A stretch of DNA of 64,000 nt from Chloroflexota bacterium (GCA_023430545.1 JAEZAF010000255.1:124001-188000); one strand, 5' to 3'; shown: positions 1 through 8,492, counted from the first letter of the stretch. Notes: generated by a model from the sequence alone, not told the origin. Program-made: numbers and translations.

Positions 1-313
1 TTTTTGCCATCTTAAGGCCGAATGCAATGTTATCGAAGACGGTCATATGTGGGAAGATGGCGTAATTCTGGAAGACCATCGACAGGTTGCGGGCACGCGG
101 CGGCAGATAAGTGACATCCCCTCCACCGATCAGAATCCGGCCTGAATCCAGCATGCCCAAGCCTGCAATCGCCCTCAGCAGGGTGGTTTTACCACATCCA
201 CTGGGGCCGAGCAGTACAACAAACTCGCTCTCTTGCACTGTCAGGCTGACATTATCAATGGCTGTAAATTTGCCGAACTTTTTAACAGCGTTTTCAATCA
301 CAATATCGGACAT
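1..313 (-). CDS. Sugar ABC transporter ATP-binding protein (N-terminal part)
   Basis: This is the ATPase of a carbohydrate importer of the MalK/UgpC/MsmX type; it would hydrolyse ATP on the cytoplasmic face to drive the two permeases encoded just upstream. The first 104 residues are present and the rest lies beyond the left edge. Walker A (GPSGCGKTT) is at about residues 36-44 and the Q-loop (FQNYAIFPHM) at about 81-90. Both follow the CUT1-family pattern. The ATG at 311-313 is preceded by a GAGGG ribosome binding site that overlaps the stop codon of the preceding permease, so it is the last visible gene of the operon. The signature motif and the regulatory C-terminal domain cannot be seen, so the substrate is unknown. 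Confidence 0.93.
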   Translation of the reverse strand, partial: MSDIVIENAVKKFGKFTAIDNVSLTVQESEFVVLLGPSGCGKTTLLRAIAGLGMLDSGRILIGGGDVTYLPPRARNLSMVFQNYAIFPHMTVFDNIAFGLKMAK

Positions 314-325
314 TTGCAGATCCCT

Positions 326-1213
326 CTATTTATTGATCTGACCCCACATGTTGAACAGATAGCGGCGGATGATGAAGATGAAAATTAGCGATGGAATCAG
401 CATAAAAAACGCCGCTGCAAACTTGAAGGGGTCGCTGGATTTATCGAGTGAGTACAGGATGTGGGCTGGCAGCGTGCGATTGGCAACTGTCAGCATAATG
501 GCGGCGAATACTTCATTCCATGACAGCACAAACGTCAGGATGGCGGATGCGGCAATTCCTGGAAGGGCGAGTGGAAGAACGACCTTGCGAAATGCCTGTG
601 TGGGTGTGCAGCCAAAGACACGTGCGGCTTCTTCGAATTCATAAGGTACACTGGCGAAGACACTGGAGATTACCAGAATCGTAGTCGGCAGGGTGAGGGC
701 GGTATGCATCAGTGCCAGTGTAACCGGCTGATCATAAAGACCGAGACGCAGGAAGATTACGGCCAGGGGAACAGCCAGCACGACAATCGGGAAGGCCCTG
801 ACCGAGAGGATCATCAGGCGAATGGCGTCGCGTCCTGGAAACATGTAGCGTGCAATCGCGTATCCCGCAGGCATGGCGATAATCGTCGAAATGATCAGCG
901 TCATGACAGCGACCAGTATGCTGTTGCCGGTCGCACGCAGAATACCTGCCGAGTTCAGGAAGAACTCCATCGATTCCAATGAGACAGGACTGGGAATAAC
1001 CTCTTTCGGAAAGGCGCGGACGGCCTGAGGTGTGCTGAAAGCCATACTTGCGATCAGCAGAATGGGCAGCAGGATCCAGAACGCGAGCAGAATCGCGACC
1101 ACATAGATCCCGGCACGATTTAAACGCAGACGCAGCAGCGCACGCCGCCGCTCCATATCGGTATCGGCTATCTGTGAAGCTGTCAGGGAAGCGGGGAAGG
1201 TTTCTGTACTCAT
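326..1213 (-). CDS. Sugar ABC transporter permease, MalG/CUT1 type
   Basis: This is the second membrane subunit of the carbohydrate importer, 295 residues with about six hydrophobic segments. After a polar N-terminus of about 30 residues, the first membrane helix is followed by a periplasmic or external loop and the binding-protein-dependent transport domain. The EAA loop that docks onto the ATPase reads EEAARVFGCTPTQAFRKVVL, near residues 195-215, with the conserved Gly. The start codon overlaps the stop of the upstream permease (ATGA), indicating translational coupling. Length and motif order are normal for MalG-like proteins. Substrate specificity cannot be read from the sequence; the surrounding operon suggests a sugar or oligosaccharide. 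Confidence 0.94.
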   Translation of the reverse strand: MSTETFPASLTASQIADTDMERRRALLRLRLNRAGIYVVAILLAFWILLPILLIASMAFSTPQAVRAFPKEVIPSPVSLESMEFFLNSAGILRATGNSILVAVMTLIISTIIAMPAGYAIARYMFPGRDAIRLMILSVRAFPIVVLAVPLAVIFLRLGLYDQPVTLALMHTALTLPTTILVISSVFASVPYEFEEAARVFGCTPTQAFRKVVLPLALPGIAASAILTFVLSWNEVFAAIMLTVANRTLPAHILYSLDKSSDPFKFAAAFFMLIPSLIFIFIIRRYLFNMWGQINK

Positions 1214-2340
1214 ACCGCTTTGACCGTTTCTTCCTGTGAGCGAACGGCACGAAGATAAAACAGTGAGAATGCCAGCGAAATAATCATGATGAAACCAGCA
1301 TAGGCGGCGGCGACATTCGGGTTATTGAACCGCTGTGGGTCGTACCAGCGATAAGTTTCGTTGGCGAGTACCGTGATGATATTGCCACCGGTGATCGCGA
1401 TCAGGACGGCAAATGTTTGCAGAGCGAGGATTGTGCGTAATATCAGCGCGACCTGAAGGCTGGGCTTCAGCAGCGGCAGGATGATATAACGCAGACGGCG
1501 TCCTAAACCCGCACCGAAGACCTCACCAGCTTCGAGATAGTCACGCGGGATAGATTGCAGGCCGGAGACAACAATCACCATCACAATCGATGTGGCACGC
1601 CAGATCTCGGCCAGCACAACAGCAAAGATCATCCATTGGATGTTGGATGCCTGAATAAAGATAATCGGCTGGTTGGTAATTCCTGTGGTCACCAGCAGGG
1701 AATTCAGGAATCCGCGCTGTGTAAAGATCGCGAACCAGAGAATACCGGCGACAAGATCCGAAATCCCGAGCGGGATGGCGTAAATATACAGGAACAGCCC
1801 ACTGCCACGGATATTGCTCTGTAGGACAAGGGCCATCAGAATCGCGATGACAAACTGTACGGGGACGATCAGAACTGTCATCAATAGCGTAGTGATAAGG
1901 GAGTCGTCGAAGCGGAAATCGGTCATCATACGATTGACGTGATCGAAGGTCCATTCGCGAGTTGCTTCACCTCCCGTCACTCGTGCAGTCTCCGATGTGC
2001 GCCGGTTTTCAATAAAGACGCTGCGCTGATTGACCCATCCTTCAACCGTTTCTCCGGCTTCTGTCTCACCCTGAACCTTAAACCAGAAGATCGGTCGTGT
2101 CGCGCCGCTGGGAAGCGTTTCATCAGCTTCAACACGATCGGTCACAGTGACAACAGTCTGTAAAGGGAGTATCCCGGTAGTGGCTGCTTCGCTGTCTGCT
2201 TCTGCCCGTAGGTTCAGATACTGACCTTCACGTGTAAAGGCAAGCTGAAAGGCCTGGGTCATTGGATAGACAAAAAACAGGGCAAGATAAAGTAAAGAGG
2301 GAAGTAAAAGTAAGTAAGGTGTCCAACGACTTGTTTTCAT
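1210..2340 (-). CDS. Sugar ABC transporter permease, MalF type, with extracellular SH3-like insertion
   Basis: This is the first membrane subunit of the importer, 376 residues, longer than the usual 290-310 for CUT1 permeases. Helix 1 covers about residues 8-30. Between helix 1 and helix 2 lies an extra soluble segment at about residues 40-120. It begins YLNLRAEADSEAATTG, continues through TVVTVTDRV and ends GWVNQRSVFIEN, which matches the pattern of a bacterial SH3 (SH3b) domain. The remaining helices and the EAA loop (LEAGEVFGAGLGRRLRYIIL) are standard. In E. coli MalF the extracytoplasmic P2 domain that contacts the binding protein lies later in the protein and has a different fold, so this insertion is unusual. 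The gene lies between the binding protein gene and the second permease. Confidence 0.92.
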   Translation of the reverse strand: MKTSRWTPYLLLLPSLLYLALFFVYPMTQAFQLAFTREGQYLNLRAEADSEAATTGILPLQTVVTVTDRVEADETLPSGATRPIFWFKVQGETEAGETVEGWVNQRSVFIENRRTSETARVTGGEATREWTFDHVNRMMTDFRFDDSLITTLLMTVLIVPVQFVIAILMALVLQSNIRGSGLFLYIYAIPLGISDLVAGILWFAIFTQRGFLNSLLVTTGITNQPIIFIQASNIQWMIFAVVLAEIWRATSIVMVIVVSGLQSIPRDYLEAGEVFGAGLGRRLRYIILPLLKPSLQVALILRTILALQTFAVLIAITGGNIITVLANETYRWYDPQRFNNPNVAAAYAGFIMIISLAFSLFYLRAVRSQEETVKAV

Positions 2341-2376
2341 CAGTATTCATTTCGCTTTTTATATGCTGATGATGAA

Positions 2377-2407
2377 GGGCGGGACACCCAGATCCCATGT
2401 CCCGCCC
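2377..2407 (-). promoter_or_regulatory. Intercistronic GC-rich hairpin after the binding-protein gene
   Basis: A perfect 10-bp inverted repeat (GGGCGGGACA at 2377-2386, TGTCCCGCCC at 2398-2407) with an 11-base loop sits between the binding-protein stop and the first permease start. There is no T-run after it on the minus strand, so it is unlikely to be a simple terminator. Hairpins at this place in binding-protein operons (for example malE-malF) are known to protect the upstream message and lower downstream expression; that role is inferred here. Confidence 0.6.
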
Positions 2408-2422
2408 CGGGAGAACAGTGCC

Positions 2423-3724
2423 TTAGTCTTCGGCCTGCACGATCTGGCAGGGGCCTTCGCTGACAGGGTCCGGTGCCCAGCAGGGAGCACCGGTTTCATC
2501 AAGCAGGGTCTGAAGTGTTGCGGCTTCTTCGTCGAGCACGGTCTGAATATCCTGTCCGTCGACAATCACGCGGTTAAAGGCGTTGCGGAAGATCTCGTTG
2601 ATCTCACCACCACGCGCACCAAGTCCTGCAGGCAGCAGGGCCACAATTGCATCTTCTGAAGCAGACTGTGCAGCGACGGCCTCGGCCTGCTTTGCCAGCC
2701 CTTCAGACAGGTCGCTGGTGTCGACCCCTGCGATGACCGGGTAGAAGCCCAGATCACGCAGTGTGGCAGCCTGCGTCTCAGGTGAGAGGACGAAACGGAT
2801 GAATTCCTGTGCAGCTTCAGGGTCAGAAGAGGTGAAGGGCACGCCAAGGCTTGCCACAACCGGCATATATCCACGACCAGCGGGGCCAGCCGGGGCGGGG
2901 AAGGCGACGAAGTCTTCAGCGGCTTCATCAAACGCGGGCTTCAGGCGTGCCACATGATCAAATGCGACCATCACTTCACCAGACAACAGCGGTTCGTTCA
3001 TGAAGTCATAGCTGATCGACTGGGGATTGACATAAGGCCACAGGTCATCACGCACAAATTCCATCATCTCGACGGCTTCGGGGCTGTTGAAGCCGGTCAC
3101 CATGCCGCCGGTATAGGACGGGAAGAGATAACCCTGAAGGAAGCGGTGGAACAGACCGGCGACTGGGAACCCAAGCTTGGCTTCACCCGTTTCGTCGTAC
3201 ATGTTCTTGCCCCATTCAGCCAGTTGCTCCCAGGTCAGGGCGTTGATGTCCGCCCCTTCTGGCAGATACTGAAGCGCGTCGTTATGTGCGGCCATGATAT
3301 AGGTGGCCTGCATCCACGGGACATAGTACTGATAGTCCTCAGTCCCCATGCGTCCGAGTTCAACGAATGAGTCATCGATGTCATATTCGGTTTCGATGTC
3401 GGCGACCAGATCGGTCAGATCGAACAGCAGATCTTCTGATGCGAGGGTTGGGAATGTGCCGTGCAGTGCGCCGACAACATCATTGACACCTTCGCCAGAC
3501 TCGGCTTCTGCGCGCAGCAGGTCGATCAGCGGGCCTTCTTCAGAGGTCACGAACTCGACATTGGCGCCTTCGTATGCGCCGTAGATTTCGCGAGCCAGTT
3601 CAGCTTCTTCAACGACGTTGAACTGGGTGGAGATAAAGGTAAGCGTCGAGTCCTGGGCGAAGCTGAAGGGGACAGCAATTAAGGTGATAACAAACAGGAC
3701 AAAAATGATCGAACGGTTTTTCAT
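2423..3724 (-). CDS. Extracellular sugar-binding protein of ABC transporter
   Basis: This is the solute-binding protein (family 1 type) of the importer, 433 residues. The start chosen is the ATG at 3722-3724, because AGAGGAT lies just upstream and the protein then begins with a typical Sec signal peptide (MKNRSIIFVLF, cleavage after about SFAQ). A longer in-frame reading from 3766 adds 14 residues without signal-peptide character. There is no lipobox cysteine, so the mature protein is either released or held by the transporter. The mature part has the expected mix of domains (TLTFISTQFN near the N-terminus, a WEQLAEWGKNM stretch and a SGEVMVAFDH stretch in the middle). It follows the LacI-type gene and precedes two permeases. 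The ligand is not identifiable. Confidence 0.92.
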   Translation of the reverse strand: MKNRSIIFVLFVITLIAVPFSFAQDSTLTFISTQFNVVEEAELAREIYGAYEGANVEFVTSEEGPLIDLLRAEAESGEGVNDVVGALHGTFPTLASEDLLFDLTDLVADIETEYDIDDSFVELGRMGTEDYQYYVPWMQATYIMAAHNDALQYLPEGADINALTWEQLAEWGKNMYDETGEAKLGFPVAGLFHRFLQGYLFPSYTGGMVTGFNSPEAVEMMEFVRDDLWPYVNPQSISYDFMNEPLLSGEVMVAFDHVARLKPAFDEAAEDFVAFPAPAGPAGRGYMPVVASLGVPFTSSDPEAAQEFIRFVLSPETQAATLRDLGFYPVIAGVDTSDLSEGLAKQAEAVAAQSASEDAIVALLPAGLGARGGEINEIFRNAFNRVIVDGQDIQTVLDEEAATLQTLLDETGAPCWAPDPVSEGPCQIVQAED

Positions 3725-3797
3725 CTTTCTATCCTCTATTATTATTGTGTGGAATGTTCTGAACAACCACTTTCCTGACAGATGGCTTTTCGCATTT

Positions 3798-4850
3798 TCA
3801 GGCCTTTACATCACCTCCCTTCGTTGGACGTCGTATGCTCGACTCTCGAACCACGAGCCGAGTTGGGACAATAACCTGTCTTTCGGTGTCGGACAGATGC
3901 TCACCTGAAATCAGCCGAAGCAGGATTTCAACCAGTTGCCAACCGATTTCATAAATGGGCTGATGAACGGTTGTCAGAGAAGGGTAGGCGTATTCGGCTG
4001 CCGGGATGTCATCGAAGCCCGTCACGGCGAAATCCTGCCCGATTCTGATACCACAGGTTTGCAGCGCACTCAGTGCACCGAGCGCCATCAGGTCGTTACA
4101 GCAGACTACGGCGGTCATGTCGGGATTGTGTTCAAGCAGGTGCTGGACACCCTGATAGCCACCGGAGCGCATCAGATCCCCGTGATAGATGAGGCGCTCA
4201 TCAAAGGCGATACCGTGCCTATCCAGAGCATCCTGATAGCCTTTGAGCCGATATCCGGTAAATGCGATGTGTGGGGGCGGCAGGATGATGCCGATGACTC
4301 TGTGATCCTGTGCCAGCAGATGTTCGACTGCATGCTGGATTCCGGTCCGGCTGTCGACATCGATAAACGCAAAGTCGTTTGCAGAACCCGGAGCGCTGCG
4401 TCCAGAGACTGCGAATGGGAACTTGAGCGAATTCAGATAGGCGATACGCTCATCATTCTGACGGGTTCGTGCCAGCATCAGGCCATCGACACGGTTACCA
4501 CCGACGATCCGGCGATAGGCCGTCATTTCATCTGTGTCGTTCATCTGACTACTGATGAGGACATCATAGCGTTGCGCAGCCGCACTGTCGCTGATGCCGC
4601 GCAGCAGTTGAAAGAAAAAATCGTCATGAGAGACGCTGTGATCAGTTGCGGGGATAATCAGACCGAGGGTTTGCGTGCGCTGACTGCGGAGCTGTCGTGC
4701 AATATCGTTCGGCTGGTAGCCAAGTTCATGGGCAACCGCGACGATCTGCTGCCGCGTCTGCTCATTGACATCACTATACCCCGCAAGGGCACGTGATACC
4801 GTTGTAATGGAATAACCGGTGCGTTGAGAAATATCTTTTAAACGGGCCAT
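3798..4850 (-). CDS. LacI-family transcriptional repressor of the sugar ABC operon
   Basis: This is a 350-residue LacI/GalR regulator. The N-terminal helix-turn-helix (LKDISQRTGYSITTVSRALA) covers about residues 4-23, followed by the hinge (PNDIARQLRSQRT) and a periplasmic-binding-protein-like effector domain starting TLGLIIPATDHSV. It lies first in the minus-strand cluster, 73 bases ahead of the binding-protein gene and in the same direction, so it probably controls both itself and the transporter. A perfect LacI-type palindrome lies in its own promoter (see 4889-4917). The effector is presumably the imported sugar or its phosphate. The ribosome binding site is weak. Confidence 0.95.
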   Translation of the reverse strand: MARLKDISQRTGYSITTVSRALAGYSDVNEQTRQQIVAVAHELGYQPNDIARQLRSQRTQTLGLIIPATDHSVSHDDFFFQLLRGISDSAAAQRYDVLISSQMNDTDEMTAYRRIVGGNRVDGLMLARTRQNDERIAYLNSLKFPFAVSGRSAPGSANDFAFIDVDSRTGIQHAVEHLLAQDHRVIGIILPPPHIAFTGYRLKGYQDALDRHGIAFDERLIYHGDLMRSGGYQGVQHLLEHNPDMTAVVCCNDLMALGALSALQTCGIRIGQDFAVTGFDDIPAAEYAYPSLTTVHQPIYEIGWQLVEILLRLISGEHLSDTERQVIVPTRLVVRESSIRRPTKGGDVKA

Positions 4851-4888
4851 TGTTATTTTTCGTTATAAAACACTGTAAGTATGTTTCC

Positions 4889-4917
4889 ATCCTAATCCAA
4901 AACGTTTTGGGTCGCAA
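4889..4917 (-). promoter_or_regulatory. Promoter of the LacI-ABC operon
   Basis: On the minus strand a TTGCGA box (4912-4917) and a TAGGAT box (4889-4894) are exactly 17 bases apart, matching the sigma-70 pattern with a few mismatches. The start of transcription would fall about 30 bases before the lacI-type gene. The spacer is almost wholly filled by the operator palindrome at 4897-4910. Confidence 0.5.
4897..4910. promoter_or_regulatory. LacI-type operator palindrome
   Basis: CCAAAACGTTTTGG is a perfect 14-bp palindrome with the central CG typical of LacI/GalR-family operators. It lies about 47 bases upstream of the LacI-type start codon and sits between the putative -35 and -10 boxes. Bound repressor would block polymerase. 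Negative autoregulation of the whole operon is inferred. Confidence 0.75.
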
Positions 4918-4957
4918 ATGTTCTATCAGGACAATTTGCACAAATCTATTGAAAACA

Positions 4958-4986
4958 AAAGGAACTGTACTCATGTCAGTTCCTTT
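4958..4986 (-). terminator. Rho-independent terminator of the PNPOx-like gene
   Basis: A 10-bp inverted repeat (AAAGGAACTG / CAGTTCCTTT) with a 9-base loop is followed, reading the minus strand, by TTTTGTTTTC. It lies 43 bases past the stop codon of the 5029-5520 gene and separates it from the LacI operon. Confidence 0.85.
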
Positions 4987-5028
4987 GTGTTACCTGAAAT
5001 AGAGAAGCGTGATTTATAATGATAGCTT

Positions 5029-5520
5029 CTAAAGGTTGACCTGTCCGGATTCACCAGCCGCATCTACATCCCCAGTGAGGACGACGCGCACCATGCTTAC
5101 CAGTGCGCCCACAATTCCACCGGAGGGTGAGTCCCAGTATTGAGCGCTTTCAGCCTCAACGCGGATCAGCACCACATCGGGGTCCTCTGGGCCATTCTCA
5201 AACCAGACTTTCAGCATTTCGTTCCAGAGCTGTTTCTTTTTTGCCAGATCATCGACGATGCTTGCCCGACCCGCCAGTGACACAAATGTATTGTCACCCG
5301 AATAAGTCACATTCACTTGGAGGTGTGTCTGAAGCTGGTTGACTTTATCAGTGCTGCGAGAGGTAAAGAACCACACGTCACCATCAAATTCCGTTTCCTG
5401 CGTCACCATTGGGCGGCTGTGAAGGCTGCCTGTTTCATCCACTGTGACCAGTGAGGCGATCTTGATCCCTTTAATCAGCTCGTAGATCTTCTTGATGTCT
5501 TCCTGTTGGCTAGGACTCAT
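5029..5520 (-). CDS. Pyridoxamine 5'-phosphate oxidase-fold protein (general stress protein 26-like)
   Basis: This is a 163-residue split-barrel flavin-binding protein related to Bacillus YdaG (general stress protein 26). The family pattern is visible: IASLVTVDETGSLHSRPM at the N-terminus, DVWFFTSRSTDKVNQL in the middle and NTFVSLAGRASIVDD after it, with AQYWDSPSGG near the C-terminus. It probably binds FMN or F420 and acts in the cytoplasm; the substrate is unknown. Three ATG codons lie in tandem at the start. GAGGAG abuts the first one, so the third (5518-5520), with six bases of spacing, is the likely start. It is monocistronic, with its own terminator. Confidence 0.88.
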   Translation of the reverse strand: MSPSQQEDIKKIYELIKGIKIASLVTVDETGSLHSRPMVTQETEFDGDVWFFTSRSTDKVNQLQTHLQVNVTYSGDNTFVSLAGRASIVDDLAKKKQLWNEMLKVWFENGPEDPDVVLIRVEAESAQYWDSPSGGIVGALVSMVRVVLTGDVDAAGESGQVNL

Positions 5521-5787
5521 CATCATCTCCTCAATAGTTTCAAACGATAAACCGTTTACAATTCAATCATGAAGCTTCTGGTACAGCATGGGTCAACTGG
5601 TTATTTTCTCACGGGTTAATTGGCTCAGATCCAACCATAAACAAACCTGTTATCCTAATTGAGACAGCCTCTATAGGACACAAGGGTGATCTACCTTTAG
5701 GTTGTAAGGCCCTCGTGAAAGAATGAAAGCAGACTTATAGTTCCGTAAGGTGCAAAATCCAGATTGAAGCTGTAAGAGGAGTGAACC

Positions 5788-6021
5788 ATGTCTCCGTACA
5801 GGAAAGTCAGTGAACTGCCGGATCGCGTGAAGGATAATCTGCCTGCACACGCGCAGGAGATTTACATGGAAGCCTATAACAGCGCGTGGGATCAGTACAA
5901 GGACCCGGAAGATCGTCGCGAAGATAATTCCCGTGAAGAGACTGCGCATAGTGTCGCGTGGGCTGCGGTTAAGCACAAGTACGAGAAGGACGAAAAATCG
6001 GGAAAGTGGAAGGCAAAGTAG
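5788..6021 (+). CDS. ChaB family protein
   Basis: This is a 77-residue small acidic/basic protein with the ChaB core: YRKVSELPDRVKDNLPAHAQ at residues 4-23, then EIYMEAYNSAWDQYKD and AHSVAWAAVKHKYEK. The E. coli family member was named as a cation transport regulator, but its biochemical role is not firmly established. In other bacteria such proteins are often near stress genes. AGAGGAG lies eight bases before the ATG and a terminator follows. The neighbouring PNPOx-like and DUF6582-like genes suggest a general-stress setting, which is inference. Confidence 0.88.
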   Translation: MSPYRKVSELPDRVKDNLPAHAQEIYMEAYNSAWDQYKDPEDRREDNSREETAHSVAWAAVKHKYEKDEKSGKWKAK

Positions 6022-6041
6022 CCTCCTGTCTGACTGAATAG

Positions 6042-6078
6042 AAACTGCTGGCTGCATAATGCGCGACCAGCAGTTTTT
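6042..6078 (+). terminator. Terminator after chaB-like gene
   Basis: An inverted repeat (AAACTGCTGG / CCAGCAGTTT) with a 15-base loop ends in a run of T, starting 21 bases after the ChaB-like stop codon. Confidence 0.75.
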
Positions 6079-6106
6079 GATTCTGTCAAAGACCCTATCT
6101 GACGGC

Positions 6107-6136
6107 TTTACGATTATCCTGCTGCTTCGGTACACT
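6107..6136 (+). promoter_or_regulatory. Candidate promoter of the GH4-PfkB pair
   Basis: TTTACG (6107-6112) and TACACT (6131-6136) are separated by 18 bases and lie 39 bases ahead of the GH4 start codon. Each box has two mismatches to the sigma-70 consensus. No operator palindrome was found next to it. Confidence 0.4.
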
Positions 6137-6174
6137 TATTGAAGGTCAATTTACGATAACGCCCAGGATTCATC

Positions 6175-7551
6175 ATGAAACTGACAATTATTGGTGGTGG
6201 AAGTGTTCGTACCCCGCGTCTGATCCCGTCGCTGGTGCACCGTGCGGAGCGCCTTGGTCTGCGTGAACTCTGGCTGATGGATACTGATCCGGATAAGCTA
6301 CAGTTGATCGGTGGGCTGGTGACCGCGCTGGCACGCCAGCATGATGCGCCGTTCGAAATCATCCTGACGACCGACGCACGCGAAGCTGTCACTGGTGCGC
6401 AGCATGTGATTACCAGTATCCGTCCCGGACAAGAGCAGGGACGTGCGACAGATGAGCGTATCGCGTTTGCGCATGGCGTTCTGGGGCAGGAAACGACCGG
6501 CGCGGCAGGGTTTGCCATGGCGATGCGCAGCATCCCCGCGCTGATGGAATATGCCCGGTTAGTGGAAGAAGCTGGTGCACCAAATGCGTGGATCTACAAC
6601 TTTACCAATCCGGCGGGACTGGTAGCACAGGCGCTGCACTATGCAGGAATTCAGCGTGTGGTGGGCATCTGTGATAGCGCTAACGGAGCACAGCACGCCG
6701 TCAGCCGCTATCTGGAAGTACCACTGAAACGAGTCTTTCACGAGGTATATGGGCTGAATCACCTGTCATGGACGCGCAGTGTGCGGGTTGATGCCGATGA
6801 GCATGGCGAGGGCGGTGAGGAAGTCTTCCCCGCCTTATTGCACGATGATCGCTTCGTTCAGTCCACGCATATGTCGATGTTTGCACCGGGCCTGCGCCAG
6901 TGGCAGAACGCCTTTCTGAACGAATACCTGCATTATTTTTATCATCGTGATGAAGCGTTGGCCGCACTGCTGAAAAAACCAGAAACCCGTGGTGAAGAAG
7001 TGGTGCGCCTGACGGGTGAACTGCTGTCCGAACTAAGATCGGTCCCGACAGAGGATGCCGATACTCAGCTTGCAATCTATCATCGGCTGATGGGACAGCG
7101 CAGCGCGACATACATGGCACATGCCCGCGATGGCAAGGCACGTGCGAGTATGGAACCCGTCGGTGAGGACGAAGAAGGCTATGCGGCTGTGGCATTAGGG
7201 TGTATTGAGGCTATCGAAACCAATAGCCCGCTTTATACAGGATTAAATGTGCCCAATCATGGGATGATCAGCGGTCTGGAAGACGACGATGTCGTCGAGG
7301 TGAGCTGCTGGATTGATGGCAGTGGCCTGAAGCCAGTCCGCATCGGCGAAGTGCCTGAGAGCCAGTATCTGCTGATGCGCGATGTCAAACAGTATGAGCG
7401 TCTGGCCGCCCGTGCAATTCTCCAGCGTTCACGGTCGCTTGCGTATCAGGCGCTGGCCGTGCATCCACTGCTGGGATCGTATCCATTGGCTGAAAAACTG
7501 GTTGATGCCTTTCTGAATGCTCATCAGGATCTGATCGGAACGTGGGAATGA
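6175..7551 (+). CDS. Glycoside hydrolase family 4 (6-phospho-glycosidase type)
   Basis: This is a 458-residue GH4 enzyme. It would cleave a glycosidic or 6-phosphoglycosidic bond by the NAD-dependent redox-elimination mechanism of this family, using Mn2+. The NAD-binding start is MKLTIIGGGSVRTPRL. GQETTG is at 104-109, NFTNPAG at 142-148, the metal-binding Cys in VGICDSANG at 166, and the Asn-His pair of GLNHLSW at 195-196. This layout resembles 6-phospho-beta-glucosidases (LicH/CelF/BglT type). No PTS genes are visible, and the transporter nearby is an ABC type, so the true substrate may be unphosphorylated. The stop codon overlaps the next start (ATGA), coupling it to a sugar kinase. Confidence 0.92.
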   Translation: MKLTIIGGGSVRTPRLIPSLVHRAERLGLRELWLMDTDPDKLQLIGGLVTALARQHDAPFEIILTTDAREAVTGAQHVITSIRPGQEQGRATDERIAFAHGVLGQETTGAAGFAMAMRSIPALMEYARLVEEAGAPNAWIYNFTNPAGLVAQALHYAGIQRVVGICDSANGAQHAVSRYLEVPLKRVFHEVYGLNHLSWTRSVRVDADEHGEGGEEVFPALLHDDRFVQSTHMSMFAPGLRQWQNAFLNEYLHYFYHRDEALAALLKKPETRGEEVVRLTGELLSELRSVPTEDADTQLAIYHRLMGQRSATYMAHARDGKARASMEPVGEDEEGYAAVALGCIEAIETNSPLYTGLNVPNHGMISGLEDDDVVEVSCWIDGSGLKPVRIGEVPESQYLLMRDVKQYERLAARAILQRSRSLAYQALAVHPLLGSYPLAEKLVDAFLNAHQDLIGTWE

Positions 7552-8489
7552 AGCCAGTCTACGATATTCTGGTACCTGGGCATTACTTTTGTGATGTGAT
7601 TTTCGCTGATCTGCCCACTTTTCCCTCACTTGGGACTGAGATCTACGCCCAGAAGTTGAACATCGTCCCGGGTGGCGCACTGAATACAGTAGTTGGCCTG
7701 CATCGGATGGGCGTCAAAGTCGGGTGGCTTGGATCACTGGGGAATGACTTCTTCAGCCGGTATATCCGTGAATGGAGTGAACAGGAAAGGCTCGATACCT
7801 CACTTCAGACGCATCTGGATCAACCGCTTCAGCGCGTCACTGTTTCGATGTCTTACCCGGCGGATCGCGCATTCCTGAGTTATGTGGACGATGAACCTGA
7901 CGACCTCATCGATATGACATTCGAAGTGCTCGACCGTATCACGGTGCGGCATCTGCACTTTGGTGGGCTGGAAGTTCATCCGCGAATGGTCGAACTGATT
8001 GATTGCTGTCATCAGCGCGGGATGACGGTCTCGATGGACTGTCAGCATCGCGAAGAAACCCTGGCCGAGCCGCTGGTCGGAGAGATCCTCTCGCGTCTCG
8101 ATATTTTTATGCCCAACCGTCTGGAAGTTCAGAATCTCACCCGTATGCGTGATCTGGCATCAGCAGTAGAGGTACTGACCCCGCTGGCTTCACGCCTGAT
8201 CGTCAAGGACGGGAAAGAGGGAGTTCACTGTTGGGATCATGGCGTTTACACCCATATGCCGTCTATCGAGATTGAGGCGATTGATACGACTGGGGCAGGG
8301 GATGTCTTTAACGCTGGCTTTCTCACGGCCTTTCTTGAAGGACGGAGCATGGCGGAATGCCTTCAGTGGGGTAATATCAGCGGAGGGCTTTCCACACAAG
8401 GCTACGGTGGATGCTCGGCTGCACCGACGCGTGAGGATGTACTGCGCTTTCAGAGTGGGTTGACTCGAGACGCAGGGCAGATCACATAA
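7548..8489 (+). CDS. PfkB-family carbohydrate kinase
   Basis: This is a 313-residue ribokinase-fold kinase that would phosphorylate a sugar or nucleoside. The N-terminal substrate-side motif IVPGGALNTVVGLHRMG is at about 39-55 and the anion-hole and catalytic-base motif DTTGAGDVFNAGF at about 246-258. The ATG at 7548 overlaps the GH4 stop and is preferred over the GTG six bases earlier. Coupling to GH4 suggests that it phosphorylates the monosaccharide released by that enzyme, but the family covers ribose, fructose, 2-keto-3-deoxygluconate, adenosine and others and the exact substrate is not readable. It is followed by a structured region before the next small gene. Confidence 0.92.
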   Translation: MKPVYDILVPGHYFCDVIFADLPTFPSLGTEIYAQKLNIVPGGALNTVVGLHRMGVKVGWLGSLGNDFFSRYIREWSEQERLDTSLQTHLDQPLQRVTVSMSYPADRAFLSYVDDEPDDLIDMTFEVLDRITVRHLHFGGLEVHPRMVELIDCCHQRGMTVSMDCQHREETLAEPLVGEILSRLDIFMPNRLEVQNLTRMRDLASAVEVLTPLASRLIVKDGKEGVHCWDHGVYTHMPSIEIEAIDTTGAGDVFNAGFLTAFLEGRSMAECLQWGNISGGLSTQGYGGCSAAPTREDVLRFQSGLTRDAGQIT

Positions 8490-8492
8490 GGA

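Noticed and set aside
3936..4796. Plus-strand reading frame of 286 codons
   Set aside because: It is antisense to the LacI-type gene and its protein has no domain pattern; codon structure of the regulator explains it.
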